The notes under the pieces were generated by a model that saw only the letters and a list, made by a program, of their open reading frames with translations, had not been told where the DNA came from and did no database searches. Made by a program: the position numbers and the translations under genes. Positions 5,750 to 13,266 of a DNA stretch of 20,782 nucleotides are shown piece after piece. The DNA is taken from the NCBI GenBank assembly GCA_946482295.1, contig CAMLRB010000038.1, forward strand, positions 1 through 20,782. Direction: 5' to 3'. Each line of letters starts with the position of its first letter. Positions within the stretch are counted from its first letter, which is position 1. This DNA is from an uncultured Bacteriovorax sp. Lineage in GTDB: Bacteria > Bdellovibrionota > Bacteriovoracia > Bacteriovoracales > Bacteriovoracaceae.

Positions 5750-6965
5750 CCATTTCCGTGAATAATGATGGCTGAAGATGACTTTTTTGAAAACCATCGT
5801 TTCCGATTTCAATCAAACGAGATCCGAACATGTCTGCTGTTGTCGTTTTAACTGTTAACTGCGGAAGACGTCCTATAATCTTTCCATTTTTTACAAGGTA
5901 AGCAAGTTGCAATGGAGTGGAGAAATCACCTTTATCAGTGAAATCCCCGCCATCTCCCATGAAGACAACAATACATTCTGGAAGATCTTTTAGAATTGTC
6001 TCCGTGCTTCGTAATCCCTTACCAATCATGAGGCCATTAAAAGATGTCATGACGGCCGAATCAAATGCGCGCACGCCGTTTCCAGTGGCCTCTACTCCGT
6101 ATTTTTTTGCTGTTCTTAAATCAGCAATCACTTTTTTGAAAACACCATTTTCAATTAGTGGAAGTGTGCTTTGAGCGCGAACAGTTCCCTCTTCATCAAA
6201 CTTGCGATACAGAGAATGCTCTGGTGAATAATTCACATCGAACAACGAGAATTTTTCACTGAAGATTTTTTCATTTAATTTTCCACTGTAGAGAGCAGAG
6301 CCCTGACAGTATTTTTCAGCGCGAAGTGACTCTGACAATTTTCCTAACAATTGACCGGCACTGTGAAAGAGAACTGGATATTTTCCTGCCTTGAATTCAA
6401 TCAAGTTAGGATACGCTTCGATGTAGGGAAGATTTTTCGCTAGGACATCACTAACGTGCATATCGCGCCCGCCATCTTCGATATAACCATCCAGTAAATT
6501 AGGTGATCCTACTTGTTTGTACAAGAACCCCCATTCATTACTTCCAAATTTTCGCTCCAGCGTTTTCCCCTCTTCATTTCTTAAAGTCACTGTGCTGATT
6601 GTGCGCTGGAACTTTCCATTGAAAACGAATTTATCGAGATGTTTAAGAGCTGCAAGAGACTCGTGAATGCCTTCTTCAATGCTTGAAAGAGGTTTCTTAA
6701 AACTCTCCTCATCATGAATTTTTAGATCATTGAATGTTGGACGTTCATAATCAAAAGGAATCCCAACGCTTTTAGATTGTTCTGCTTTTTTCAAAACATC
6801 GGCGTCACTTAGCTCGCCTACTGCAGATGTGGTATAGATTTTTTGGTTTTCAAAAAGACGGACACCTTTTTTAGTAACGTTTTTATTGCGATAAGAATTA
6901 ATTTTTCCACTGATTACTTCTATCGAAAGTGATTCTTCTTTTACTGTTAGTAAATCGTATTTCAT
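5733..6965 (-). CDS. tldE: TldE/PmbA-like metalloprotease-partner protein
   Basis: 410 residues, somewhat short for PmbA/TldE (about 450). It aligns in style with the TldD/TldE family over its length: a central FKAGKYPVLFHSAGQLLGKLSESLRAE segment where TldD would carry HExxxH, then ENGVFKKVIADLRTAKKYGVEATGNG (the conserved G...L.d..tA.k.g..sTGn block) and a C-terminal GDFSTPLQLAYLVKNGKIIGRLPQLTV strand set. There is no HExxxH, as expected for the non-catalytic partner. With TldD it forms a heterodimeric zinc protease that digests unfolded peptides and, in some bacteria, trims RiPP precursors or CcdA antitoxin. The start has AAGGA 7 bases upstream and follows the tldD stop by 14 bases. Confidence 0.88.
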   Translation of the reverse strand: MKYDLLTVKEESLSIEVISGKINSYRNKNVTKKGVRLFENQKIYTTSAVGELSDADVLKKAEQSKSVGIPFDYERPTFNDLKIHDEESFKKPLSSIEEGIHESLAALKHLDKFVFNGKFQRTISTVTLRNEEGKTLERKFGSNEWGFLYKQVGSPNLLDGYIEDGGRDMHVSDVLAKNLPYIEAYPNLIEFKAGKYPVLFHSAGQLLGKLSESLRAEKYCQGSALYSGKLNEKIFSEKFSLFDVNYSPEHSLYRKFDEEGTVRAQSTLPLIENGVFKKVIADLRTAKKYGVEATGNGVRAFDSAVMTSFNGLMIGKGLRSTETILKDLPECIVVFMGDGGDFTDKGDFSTPLQLAYLVKNGKIIGRLPQLTVKTTTADMFGSRLIEIGNDGFQKSHLQPSLFTEMDVYLN

Positions 6966-6979
6966 AATGTCATCCTTGA

Positions 6980-8344
6980 TTAACTGATTTGCATTTCACT
7001 TACGAGAATTGAAGGTCCACCATCGGCAACTGGTAATGGAGATTGCTCCATTTTTCCACATCCACCAAAGGCTGAACTCTCCAGATGAAAATCATCTCCG
7101 CAAGCTTCGATTTTTTTAAGTGTCTCGAAAACTGAACCTGAAAGAACTGAAACGAGAACTGGTTCAGCTAATTTTCCATCTTTAATTTTATAAGCGCGAA
7201 CTGGTGCAATCGTAAAAGTACTTCCACCTGAACCATGTTTGAAGTTGTAGATATAAATTCCACCTTCGGCCATTTTTAACAAATCATTGTAAGGAGTTTT
7301 TCCTCCTTCAATGTATGTTGAAGTCATACGTACAATAGGTTCAAACTCAAAATTAAGGGCACGAGCGTTTCCAGTCGGCTCCTCTCCTAATACGTCGGCC
7401 GTATGAGTAGAATGCAATCGGCCGGTAAGCACACCTTCTTTAATGAGATAATTTTTTTTGGCCAGAGTTCCTTCATCATCAATCGGGCAAAATCCCGATG
7501 TATTGTCATGGCTTCCGTAATCGACAATTGATAAACATGCTGAACCAATTGTGCTTCCTAACTTCCACTCTTTCGTGGCTTCGGGGTCACCCATCATGAA
7601 GTCGGCTTCAGACTTGTGCCCGAAAGATTCGTGAGTAAAGACGCCCGTGATTTCCGGAGAGAGAACAACTTTATATTTTCCTGGAGTCGCAGTTTGTGCG
7701 GTCAGGAATTTTTGAGCTTCTTCGAAATAGGCGAGAATATCTTTTTCCAATCCTTTAAACTCAGAAAAAGTTGAAGCATACTTTCTGAAAGAGTCATCAA
7801 ACAATTGGTCACCTTTTTTCAAGACACAAGCAAAGTTAAAACCTGCTTGATTGAAGTCATAAGAAAACTCTGTACCAACAGAAGACTTATAAAATTTTTC
7901 TTTATAAAGATCAGTGTAAGCTAATCTCGTTTCAGTAACGTTTGCAATCTTTTGAACAAGTGGAAGGTAACTTTCAACCATCGCCACTTTTTTCTCTAAT
8001 CCAATTTTTGAAAAGGCATCGTCGCTCTTTTTGATTAAATAATGTTTTCCATTATTAGGCGGAAGTTTATAAGTTGAAGCTGTCTGAGGATGAGACTTTG
8101 CTTGTTCAACTAATTTTTTGATTTCCGCATCGAGATTAAGAACGGCAGTAGTAGATGCATAAAACCAAGTTCCATTGTGATGAAGTCGTATGAAGGCCCC
8201 CATAACTGGCCTCTCACTGGCCCCCACGAGTTCTCCATTTTGAAACATGAAGCGTGCTGTTTGTGTGCGCTCTACTCTGACATCGAGAAAATGACATTGG
8301 TAAGAATCCAGCTTGAGCTGATCCATGACTGACTTGATATCCAT
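6980..8344 (-). CDS. tldD: TldD metalloprotease, catalytic subunit
   Basis: 454 residues from the ATG at 8344. This start is preferred over an upstream ATG at 8377 because AAGGAG stands 6 bases before it and it clears the upstream gene. The zinc motif HExxxH is present as HESFGH (H238-H243) followed by KSEADF, the GHGLEGD equivalent. A conserved Cys in a CGK-x-x-Q motif near the C terminus (C429) matches the third zinc ligand known in E. coli TldD. The C-terminal VADGGPSILVSEMQIS is the family's closing strand. It acts in the cytoplasm with TldE, whose gene follows 14 bases downstream. The other operon members give no clear substrate. Confidence 0.93.
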   Translation of the reverse strand: MDIKSVMDQLKLDSYQCHFLDVRVERTQTARFMFQNGELVGASERPVMGAFIRLHHNGTWFYASTTAVLNLDAEIKKLVEQAKSHPQTASTYKLPPNNGKHYLIKKSDDAFSKIGLEKKVAMVESYLPLVQKIANVTETRLAYTDLYKEKFYKSSVGTEFSYDFNQAGFNFACVLKKGDQLFDDSFRKYASTFSEFKGLEKDILAYFEEAQKFLTAQTATPGKYKVVLSPEITGVFTHESFGHKSEADFMMGDPEATKEWKLGSTIGSACLSIVDYGSHDNTSGFCPIDDEGTLAKKNYLIKEGVLTGRLHSTHTADVLGEEPTGNARALNFEFEPIVRMTSTYIEGGKTPYNDLLKMAEGGIYIYNFKHGSGGSTFTIAPVRAYKIKDGKLAEPVLVSVLSGSVFETLKKIEACGDDFHLESSAFGGCGKMEQSPLPVADGGPSILVSEMQIS

Positions 8345-8358
8345 TGGGGGCTCCTTAT

Positions 8359-8991
8359 CTAAAGGGACGAGAGACAATAAATGTGACCTTGATCATACCA
8401 GACAACGCCAAGGCCATCGATAGAAACTGTTTTATTTTTTTCTGACAATGCTTTTAACAGAGGATCGGAGTCATGTACTTCTGCGCTGACTTCTCCACTC
8501 AGGTAAGACTTAAGGTCTTTATAAATCATCTTGCAGGTGAGGTCGTGATCGCCTCGAAAAATTTTTTCTTTCACGAATGGATTTCTCTCCATCGGTTCAT
8601 GCAAATGCAGATAAAAATCGAGTTGATTGTTGTAGCGATAGTGTTTGTCTTTACGAATGGCCTTTATAATATTTTCACTGTTTAAAAGATTACATTCGCT
8701 GGGTGTTTTTAAATGAAAGCGTCCTTTCATCTTTGTCATGAGAGCATGATTGTTTTCTTTCGGATCATAACAAAAGAAAAGGGCCTTCGTTACCATCTCT
8801 ATAAGCACGTTATAGGATGGATTGAAGGCCCTTGGTTTTAATGTTGAGGCAATGGCATAAAAGTCACAGATACTTTCAAAAGATAAATTCTCCATCACTG
8901 ATTTAAGAGCAACGGCGAGTTTTTGATCTTGAGCTTCGTCTCCTGTTCCCCACTCTTCACGTTTTGGAAAAAGAGAAAAGTCTGCGGCCAT
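8359..8991 (-). CDS. conserved-looking cytoplasmic protein of unknown function
   Basis: 210 residues, no signal peptide and no membrane segment. I recognise no family. It is mostly helical in its first two thirds (DQKLAVALKSVMENLSFESICDFYAI; NVLIEMVTKALFFCYD) with a mixed charged segment (NENIIKAIRKDKHYRYNNQLDFYLHLHEPMERNPF region) and a short strand-rich end (VSIDGLGVVWYDQGHIYCLSSL). Its start codon overlaps the upstream stop as TAATG (1 base shared) with no Shine-Dalgarno, so its translation probably depends on termination-reinitiation from the periplasmic gene. The gap to tldD is 14 bases. Its place in front of tldD makes it a candidate regulator, partner or substrate of the TldD/E protease, by position only. 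Confidence 0.75.
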   Translation of the reverse strand: MAADFSLFPKREEWGTGDEAQDQKLAVALKSVMENLSFESICDFYAIASTLKPRAFNPSYNVLIEMVTKALFFCYDPKENNHALMTKMKGRFHLKTPSECNLLNSENIIKAIRKDKHYRYNNQLDFYLHLHEPMERNPFVKEKIFRGDHDLTCKMIYKDLKSYLSGEVSAEVHDSDPLLKALSEKNKTVSIDGLGVVWYDQGHIYCLSSL

Positions 8992-9419
8992 TATTTAATT
9001 TCGATGTTCAATTCGATTTTCAAATCTTTATTTCCCAATTCCGCTGAAGGAAATCTGTTATCCATTCCTTCAAGTGAACCTGGAGATCTCATCGCATCAC
9101 CGTTAGGTGAATAACGAGCGATAACATGGAAAGGACCGGTAAATGGTGTTCCAGCAATCATGGCATTTTTTTGTGTAAGAACAAAGGCCTGTGGGAAAGA
9201 AGGATTTTCAATTTTAATAACAGCAACCGGAGGAGTGCGATCATTTGGTCCTGAATCAGGTCCTGCTTTTTTTGCGAAAACAAAAAGCACTCCGCCTTTA
9301 ACGATTTTTTTTGCAAGAGATGGTTTAAGTGTCACCATACCGCCGACTTTAGGATCAGTGTAGGCCTGTGCGCCAGCAGACAGACTAAGAAAAAACAAAC
9401 AAGTTAATAGAGTTTTCAA
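8991..9419 (-). CDS. periplasmic protein resembling the C-terminal domain of CcmI
   Basis: 142 residues with a Sec signal peptide (MKTLLTCLFFLSLSAGAQA, cleavage near 19-20). The mature part follows the periplasmic C-terminal domain of cytochrome c biogenesis protein CcmI/CycH: GGMVTLKPSLAKKIVKGGVLFVFAKK, PPVAVIKIENPSFPQAFVLTQKNAMIAG and RYSPNGDAMRSPGSLEG match the usual v.v.l.p.la..v..gdtlFVfAr / pPmAv.+ / fP..v.l.d...m / GdlEG pattern. Here it stands alone without TPR repeats or neighbouring ccm genes. The start codon is TTG, backed by AAAGGAG six bases upstream. It is the first gene of the operon that continues into tldD and tldE. Confidence 0.75.
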   Translation of the reverse strand: MKTLLTCLFFLSLSAGAQAYTDPKVGGMVTLKPSLAKKIVKGGVLFVFAKKAGPDSGPNDRTPPVAVIKIENPSFPQAFVLTQKNAMIAGTPFTGPFHVIARYSPNGDAMRSPGSLEGMDNRFPSAELGNKDLKIELNIEIK

Positions 9420-9444
9420 TGCAGGCTCCTTTAATGATTTAAGT

Positions 9445-9475
9445 TATGATAGCGTGAGTGGGATGAAAATGAAAA
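9445..9475. promoter_or_regulatory. divergent promoter region with overlapping -10 boxes
   Basis: Only about 43 bases separate the two divergent start codons. TATGATA (9445-9451) contains TATGAT for the plus strand and TATCAT for the minus strand. A minus-strand -35-like TTTTCA (9475-9470) with an 18-base spacer fits the tldD operon. The plus strand has no clear -35. Transcription to the right would start only about 6 bases before the ATG at 9463. RNA polymerase cannot occupy both at once. Confidence 0.35.
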
Positions 9476-10185
9476 TCACCATTATTGGATGCGGATGGTT
9501 AGGTGAACAACTCGCTACATCCTTGGCCGTAAGAAATGACGTCGAAGTCATAAAGTCACGACGTTCGACTTTTGATGTCGAACACTTTCATCATCTGCCT
9601 GCTGAATTTCAGGGAACAGATGTTTATGTTTATAGTGTCCCTCCACTCGCACTTCCAAAAATTGAAAAATTTTTTCTTACGCTTTCTTCTGAGCAAAAAA
9701 TACTTTTTATCAGCTCCACTTCAGTTTACGGAAAAAATCTTGGAGAGGTTGATGAAGAGACACAACTCGATGGATGTGATGGAAACAGCATGCTTCTTGG
9801 CGTAGAAGCATTTCTTCGGGAGCGTTTTAAAAATGCAGCGATCATTCGTCCAGGTGGTCTCTATGGTCTAAAACGTCATCCCGTGACATTTCTGGCCGGC
9901 AAAAAAGCTCTGACAACAGGATGTGAATACACTCATCTCGTGCAAGGAGCGGATGTTGTCAAAATGATCGAGGCAATCATTGATCGGCAAAGTTTCGGTG
10001 AAACATTTAATGGTGTCAGTGATTTTGTAATGCTGAAGAAAGATTTTTATACAGCGATGGCCAGGAAAAAAAATATGGCGCTGCCTGAATACTTAGATTG
10101 TGAGTTGAAGAATCCGACAAAAATTTCTAATGCAAAAGCAAAGCGGATCTTAGGAATAAGTTTCCACGATCCGCTCGATTCATAA
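9463..10185 (+). CDS. NAD(P)-binding Rossmann-fold protein, YeeZ/extended-SDR type
   Basis: 240 residues from the ATG at 9463 (a second ATG at 9469 and a GTG at 9454 are also possible; none has a good Shine-Dalgarno). The N terminus is a Rossmann dinucleotide site, KITIIGCGWLGEQLA, with G-x-G-x-x-G. Downstream it carries the extended SDR pattern ILFISSTSVYGKN (the Ser of the SSTSVYG strand and its Tyr), then IIRPGGLYGLKRHPV. The classical YxxxK is not evident: the usual K position in the helix after GNSMLLGVEAFLRE is not Lys. YeeZ-like proteins in other bacteria look the same and their substrate is unknown. The gene is convergent with serS with only two bases between stop codons. Confidence 0.82.
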   Translation: MKMKITIIGCGWLGEQLATSLAVRNDVEVIKSRRSTFDVEHFHHLPAEFQGTDVYVYSVPPLALPKIEKFFLTLSSEQKILFISSTSVYGKNLGEVDEETQLDGCDGNSMLLGVEAFLRERFKNAAIIRPGGLYGLKRHPVTFLAGKKALTTGCEYTHLVQGADVVKMIEAIIDRQSFGETFNGVSDFVMLKKDFYTAMARKKNMALPEYLDCELKNPTKISNAKAKRILGISFHDPLDS

Positions 10186-10187
10186 AA

Positions 10188-11456
10188 TTATTTTCCGAGA
10201 AGAACTTTCCCGCCCAGGTATGGACGTAGTTTTTCCGGCACTCTGATTGTTCCGTCTTCCAATTGATGATTCTCAAGGAATGGAACAATAATTCGTGGAG
10301 TTGCAATCGCCGTGTTGTTGAGAGTGTGAACAAACTGAACTTTATTATCAGCATCACGGTAACGAGTTTGCGTACGACGAGACTGCCAATCATGTAAAGC
10401 AGAACAGCTGTGAGTTTCGCGATATTTGTTTTCAGAAGGAACCCATGCTTCGACATCGTACATGCGCACTTTTCCGGCACCCATGTCACCTGTACAACAT
10501 TCTACAATTCTGTAAGGAAGTTCTAAGTCCTGAACAATTTCTTCTGACGTTTCTAGAAGGATTTGGTGCCACTTCTCTGATTCAGCAGGATCATTTTTAC
10601 AAATAACAAACTGCTCGACTTTCATGAATTGGTGAACGCGGATAAGTCCGCGAACATCGCGGCCGTATGAACCAGCTTCTCTTCTAAAGCATGGTGAGTA
10701 ACCAGCGTATAAAATTGGAAGTTCTGATTCTTTTAATATCTCTCCGGCGTGGAGTGAGTTGATTTGTACTTCTGCGGTCCCTGTTAAATAGAGATTATCT
10801 TCCGGAAGAAAATAGGCCTGGTCTCTTCCTGTCGGAAAGTGTCCAGTTCCAAAAAGTGCTTCTTCGCGAGCAAGTGCAGGGACAGAAACAAGGTTAAATC
10901 CTTTTGAGAGAAGTTTATCCATGGCCATGCGGTGCATGGCCATCTCAAGAAGAACCATTTCATTTTTTAGAGAATACGAACGTGAACCCGAAACTTTGGC
11001 GATTCTTTCAAAGTCGGCCCAATTATGTTTTTCGAGGATCTGAACGTGATCAAGTGGAGTGAAATCAAACTTTGGAATGACTCCAAATTTTTTAACTTCA
11101 ACGTTGTCACCATCATCTTTTCCAACAGGGGCTTTTGGTGAAGGAATTTGTGGAACTAAATAGAGTAAGTTTTTAAGTTTGAGTTCAACTTCTTCGGCCT
11201 GGGCCTTAAGTGTTTTAGCTTTATCATCGATTCCTTTACTCTCTGCAATGAGATTCGGACGCTCTTCAGCAGATGCCTTAGGAATCTTCGCGCTTATTGC
11301 GTTTTTTTGAGTAAGAAGGTTTTGCTCTTCAGTTTTAAGCGTTACCATTTCACGATCGAGCTTGAGCATCTGATCAACATCGAGATTGATGTTTTTTAGC
11401 TCGCAAGCTTTCTTTACTGTGTCAGAATTTTCTCTGATGAATTTAATATCTAGCAT
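10188..11456 (-). CDS. serS: seryl-tRNA synthetase
   Basis: 422 residues, the usual bacterial length. It charges tRNA-Ser with serine in the cytoplasm. An N-terminal tRNA-binding coiled coil spans about residues 27-110 (KLDREMVTLKTEEQNLLTQKNA ... LKAQAEEVELKLKNL type heptads). The class II core follows: TGTAEVQ, motif 2 as SPCFRREAGSYGRDVRGLIRVHQF, and motif 3 as LNNTAIATPRIIVPFLENHQ. The motif 3 form with NNTAIATPR differs from the NGSGLAVGR form of most bacterial SerRS but is known in other lineages. RETHSCSALHDWQSRR replaces the usual SSCSN..DFQ.RR. Ribosome site AAGGG stands about 6 bases before the ATG. No terminator is visible at the 3' end. Confidence 0.97.
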   Translation of the reverse strand: MLDIKFIRENSDTVKKACELKNINLDVDQMLKLDREMVTLKTEEQNLLTQKNAISAKIPKASAEERPNLIAESKGIDDKAKTLKAQAEEVELKLKNLLYLVPQIPSPKAPVGKDDGDNVEVKKFGVIPKFDFTPLDHVQILEKHNWADFERIAKVSGSRSYSLKNEMVLLEMAMHRMAMDKLLSKGFNLVSVPALAREEALFGTGHFPTGRDQAYFLPEDNLYLTGTAEVQINSLHAGEILKESELPILYAGYSPCFRREAGSYGRDVRGLIRVHQFMKVEQFVICKNDPAESEKWHQILLETSEEIVQDLELPYRIVECCTGDMGAGKVRMYDVEAWVPSENKYRETHSCSALHDWQSRRTQTRYRDADNKVQFVHTLNNTAIATPRIIVPFLENHQLEDGTIRVPEKLRPYLGGKVLLGK

Positions 11457-11499
11457 GGGATTCCCTTGTTATAATATAAGACAAATGCACACCGACTAT

Positions 11500-11518
11500 T
11501 TTGCCCTATTCTGGCAAA
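11500..11518. promoter_or_regulatory. inverted repeat TTTGCC-N7-GGCAAA upstream of the zinc-ribbon gene
   Basis: TTTGCC (11500-11505) and GGCAAA (11513-11518) are perfect inverted arms with a 7-base spacer, the geometry of a dimeric helix-turn-helix operator. It overlaps a possible plus-strand -35 (TTGCCC 11501-11506, 17 bases before TATAGG 11524-11529), so a bound protein would block the small gene at 11538. The serS start is 44 bases to the left. Confidence 0.4.
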
Positions 11519-11537
11519 TTTTGTATAGGAAAAAGCC

Positions 11538-11747
11538 ATGGCCCGCTGTAAGTTTTGTTCCCGAGAAATTACTTGGATGAAAGAAGGTGGACGCAATCGT
11601 CCCATCAACGGTGACGGCGGCATCCACAGTTGTGATGAGATGAAAAATTCGCTGAAAAGTATGAAGAATATCGAACGCACTGATATCGACGCTGATCTCC
11701 TTAAGCTCTATGAAAAGGCCATCAACGAAAAAGCTCAAAAAAAATAA
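11538..11747 (+). CDS. small zinc-ribbon-like protein
   Basis: 69 residues. C4-x-x-C7 near the start, ITWMKEGGRNRPING in the middle and H30-x-C32 give a C2HC metal-binding knuckle of the short zinc-ribbon kind seen in small bacterial, phage and archaeal proteins (C..C...I.W....GK..P.D then H..C). The second half is a charged helix (KNIERTDIDADLLKLYEKAINEKAQKK). AGGA is 9-10 bases before the ATG. It is divergent from serS and convergent with the CDF transporter gene, nine bases away. Length, good start and intact metal ligands support a real gene. The function is unknown; nucleic-acid or protein binding would be usual for this fold. Confidence 0.72.
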   Translation: MARCKFCSREITWMKEGGRNRPINGDGGIHSCDEMKNSLKSMKNIERTDIDADLLKLYEKAINEKAQKK

Positions 11748-11756
11748 GTAGAAATT

Positions 11757-12749
11757 CTAAACGGTTTCTTCGGGAGCCGTGATGATTTCTAATGTGAGCG
11801 GATATCGTTGAACAAATGCAGCCTCACGAATAGGGCAATCACTCATTTCGCAGTTTTTACAATACACTCTTCGACAGGGATCAAGGTGCATTCTTAGTTC
11901 ACCGTTTACAGGGTAATCCTGAATAATATCTTCCTCGAACTTTTCCGAAAAATCATGAGACTCGGCAATCGTCCAATATTCAGGAACAACTACGTGGCAT
12001 TCGATATGATGAAAATTTCCACTGCGAATGACTCGCGTGTGGTGAATGTGAATCACTCCAGGACGGCGATGTTTTTCAAATAAACCAACAAGTTTTTGTA
12101 ATAATTTTTGATCGTGGCCATCAAGAAGAACATTTCCTGATCGAATGAGGATTTTTAATCCTGCATACGTGAGCGCACATCCAAATAATGCTCCAACAAC
12201 GGGATCGATCCACGTTTTTCCTGTCCACTTAACAAGCACCAAACTGATGAGAACACCGACGCTGGTAAGAGCGTCCGTTAGTAGATGAGCACCGCTTGAA
12301 CGAAGAGCTTCAGAATGAAGCTTCTTGCCTTTCATGAGAAGGATTGCGCCCATGAGACCGTTTCCTAAACCAGCTCCGGCCGTGAGAATCAATCCCAACT
12401 CTAATGCTTGTAAAGGATGGTCAGTGAAAAGAGCTTTGGCCGCTTCAAAAATAATAACTAGACCAGCGAGAGAAATGGCACTTCCTTCAAAAGTAGCGGC
12501 CATACTTTCAGCTTTACCATGCCCGTAAGGATGATCTTCATCTGCGGGTTTGGCGGCAATGATCACAACGGTGAGTGTGGCAAGAGAAGCAAGAACGTTA
12601 ATGATGCTTTCAAGGGCATCGGAAAAAATCGCCTGAGAATCAGTGATACTATAAGCATAAAACTTCACGACAAGAATCAGGATACCAACCACAATGGGAA
12701 GAATAGTTACCCACAAACGATCTTTTAAATTTTTTAATCTTATATTCAC
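11757..12749 (-). CDS. cation diffusion facilitator metal transporter with Cys-rich C-terminal tail
   Basis: 330 residues from GTG 12749. Six membrane segments lie in residues 13-205 or so. CDF marks are the metal site of helix 2 (SDALESIINV, D44 with E47), the DHPYGHGKAES loop (72-82) and HxxxD in helix 5 (H155, D159). A cytoplasmic C-terminal domain follows from about 206. The end carries C292-x4-C297-x-x-C300-x4-C305, an added cysteine cluster that may bind a metal and sense it. It would export a divalent metal such as zinc or iron in exchange for protons; the helix 2 Asp-Glu pairing differs from the Asp-Asp of zinc exporter YiiP. The GTG is preferred because TATGCT sits exactly six bases upstream. 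A TTG at 12767 would add six residues but has its GGAG only three bases away. Confidence 0.9.
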   Translation of the reverse strand: MNIRLKNLKDRLWVTILPIVVGILILVVKFYAYSITDSQAIFSDALESIINVLASLATLTVVIIAAKPADEDHPYGHGKAESMAATFEGSAISLAGLVIIFEAAKALFTDHPLQALELGLILTAGAGLGNGLMGAILLMKGKKLHSEALRSSGAHLLTDALTSVGVLISLVLVKWTGKTWIDPVVGALFGCALTYAGLKILIRSGNVLLDGHDQKLLQKLVGLFEKHRRPGVIHIHHTRVIRSGNFHHIECHVVVPEYWTIAESHDFSEKFEEDIIQDYPVNGELRMHLDPCRRVYCKNCEMSDCPIREAAFVQRYPLTLEIITAPEETV

Positions 12750-12755
12750 AAAAAG

Positions 12756-12785
12756 AGCATAACACAAACGCTCCAGCTTAATCTA
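12756..12785 (-). promoter_or_regulatory. possible leaderless promoter of the CDF gene
   Basis: On the minus strand TAGATT (12785-12780), 18-base spacer, TATGCT (12761-12756), then six bases to GTG 12749. The -10 matches 4/6 and the -35 3/6, so the call rests mainly on the position of the -10 relative to the start and on the lack of a usable Shine-Dalgarno. Confidence 0.35.
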
Positions 12786-13145
12786 CTTTTGGAAACGCTC
12801 ATCACGCACAAGATAAGGACAACTAATTTTTTTTCTTTGAGAAGCAACAAAGTCATAAACTTTGTCTCTTAAAAATTTCGGAATAAATTTAAGAAGTCTT
12901 GCCCAACGATAACCAACATCTACGAGAGCTTCGATAATCGCATCACTCTTTTTAAAAATCTTTTGATTGCGACTATAAACGACTGTTTCAAGAGTGGCCG
13001 GAATTTGAAATGAATGAAAGTAAGTTTCTCCGTTTAAAGGGGCAAACTTTAGTTTATGGTCTCGATCGGCCTTTGCTAAAAAAGCTATTGAGCGCTGGCA
13101 AAGACCGCATTCACCATCATAAAAAATGATTCGATTTTCATTCAT
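12783..13145 (-). CDS. DCC family (DUF393) thiol-disulfide oxidoreductase-like protein
   Basis: 120 residues from the ATG at 13145. The family signature FYDGECGLCQRSIAFL (8-23) with C13-x-x-C16 is intact, and the rest follows the family: KLKFAPLNGETY, then SDAIIEALVDVGYRWARLLKFIPKFLRDKVYDFVASQRKK. These proteins have a thioredoxin-like fold and are assumed to be disulfide-active; their partners are unknown. The upstream ATG at 13175 would add ten residues with no known counterpart and is rejected. No Shine-Dalgarno is present, but a CATAAT box is six bases before the ATG. The CDF gene follows after 33 bases and seems to have its own promoter. Confidence 0.88.
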   Translation of the reverse strand: MNENRIIFYDGECGLCQRSIAFLAKADRDHKLKFAPLNGETYFHSFQIPATLETVVYSRNQKIFKKSDAIIEALVDVGYRWARLLKFIPKFLRDKVYDFVASQRKKISCPYLVRDERFQK

Positions 13146-13151
13146 AAAAAA

Positions 13152-13180
13152 ATTATGGCACTGCCCCTGCATCATGACTA
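13152..13180 (-). promoter_or_regulatory. leaderless promoter of the DCC gene
   Basis: On the minus strand TAGTCA (13180-13175), 17-base spacer, CATAAT (13157-13152), six T, then ATG 13145. The -10 matches 5/6 and the -35 4/6. Identical -35 hexamer, spacer and -10-to-ATG distance recur at 20226-20198. Confidence 0.55.
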
Positions 13181-13220
13181 GTAGTGAATACTAAGCTTTC
13201 GATCATTTCAGATACTTATA

Positions 13221-13238
13221 TTAAACAGAGCTGTTTAA
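13221..13238. promoter_or_regulatory. 18-bp perfect dyad, candidate operator
   Basis: TTAAACAG (13221-13228), AG, CTGTTTAA (13231-13238): two perfect 8-base arms. It overlaps and follows a possible -10 box TATATT (13217-13222) ahead of the secreted-protein gene at 13267, so a bound repressor would sit across the transcription start. No T tract follows, which argues against a terminator. Confidence 0.45.
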
Positions 13239-13266
13239 ACAATAGACAGTTGTAAAAGGAAGACAC

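Noticed and set aside
8473..8685. Plus-strand reading frame of 70 codons inside the unknown operon gene
   Set aside because: It lies fully opposite an operon gene that has consistent spacing and a coupled start; it has no ribosome site and a low-complexity product.
10127..10489. 120-codon minus-strand frame across the serS 3' end and the upstream convergent gene
   Set aside because: It overlaps serS in another frame and the convergent SDR gene; the product has no domain and serS is certain.
11761..11780. Hairpin ACGGTTTC-TTCG-GGAGCCGT after the zinc-ribbon gene
   Set aside because: It has a UUCG loop but no T tract follows, two pairs are G-U, and it lies in the coding end of the convergent transporter gene, where codons explain it.
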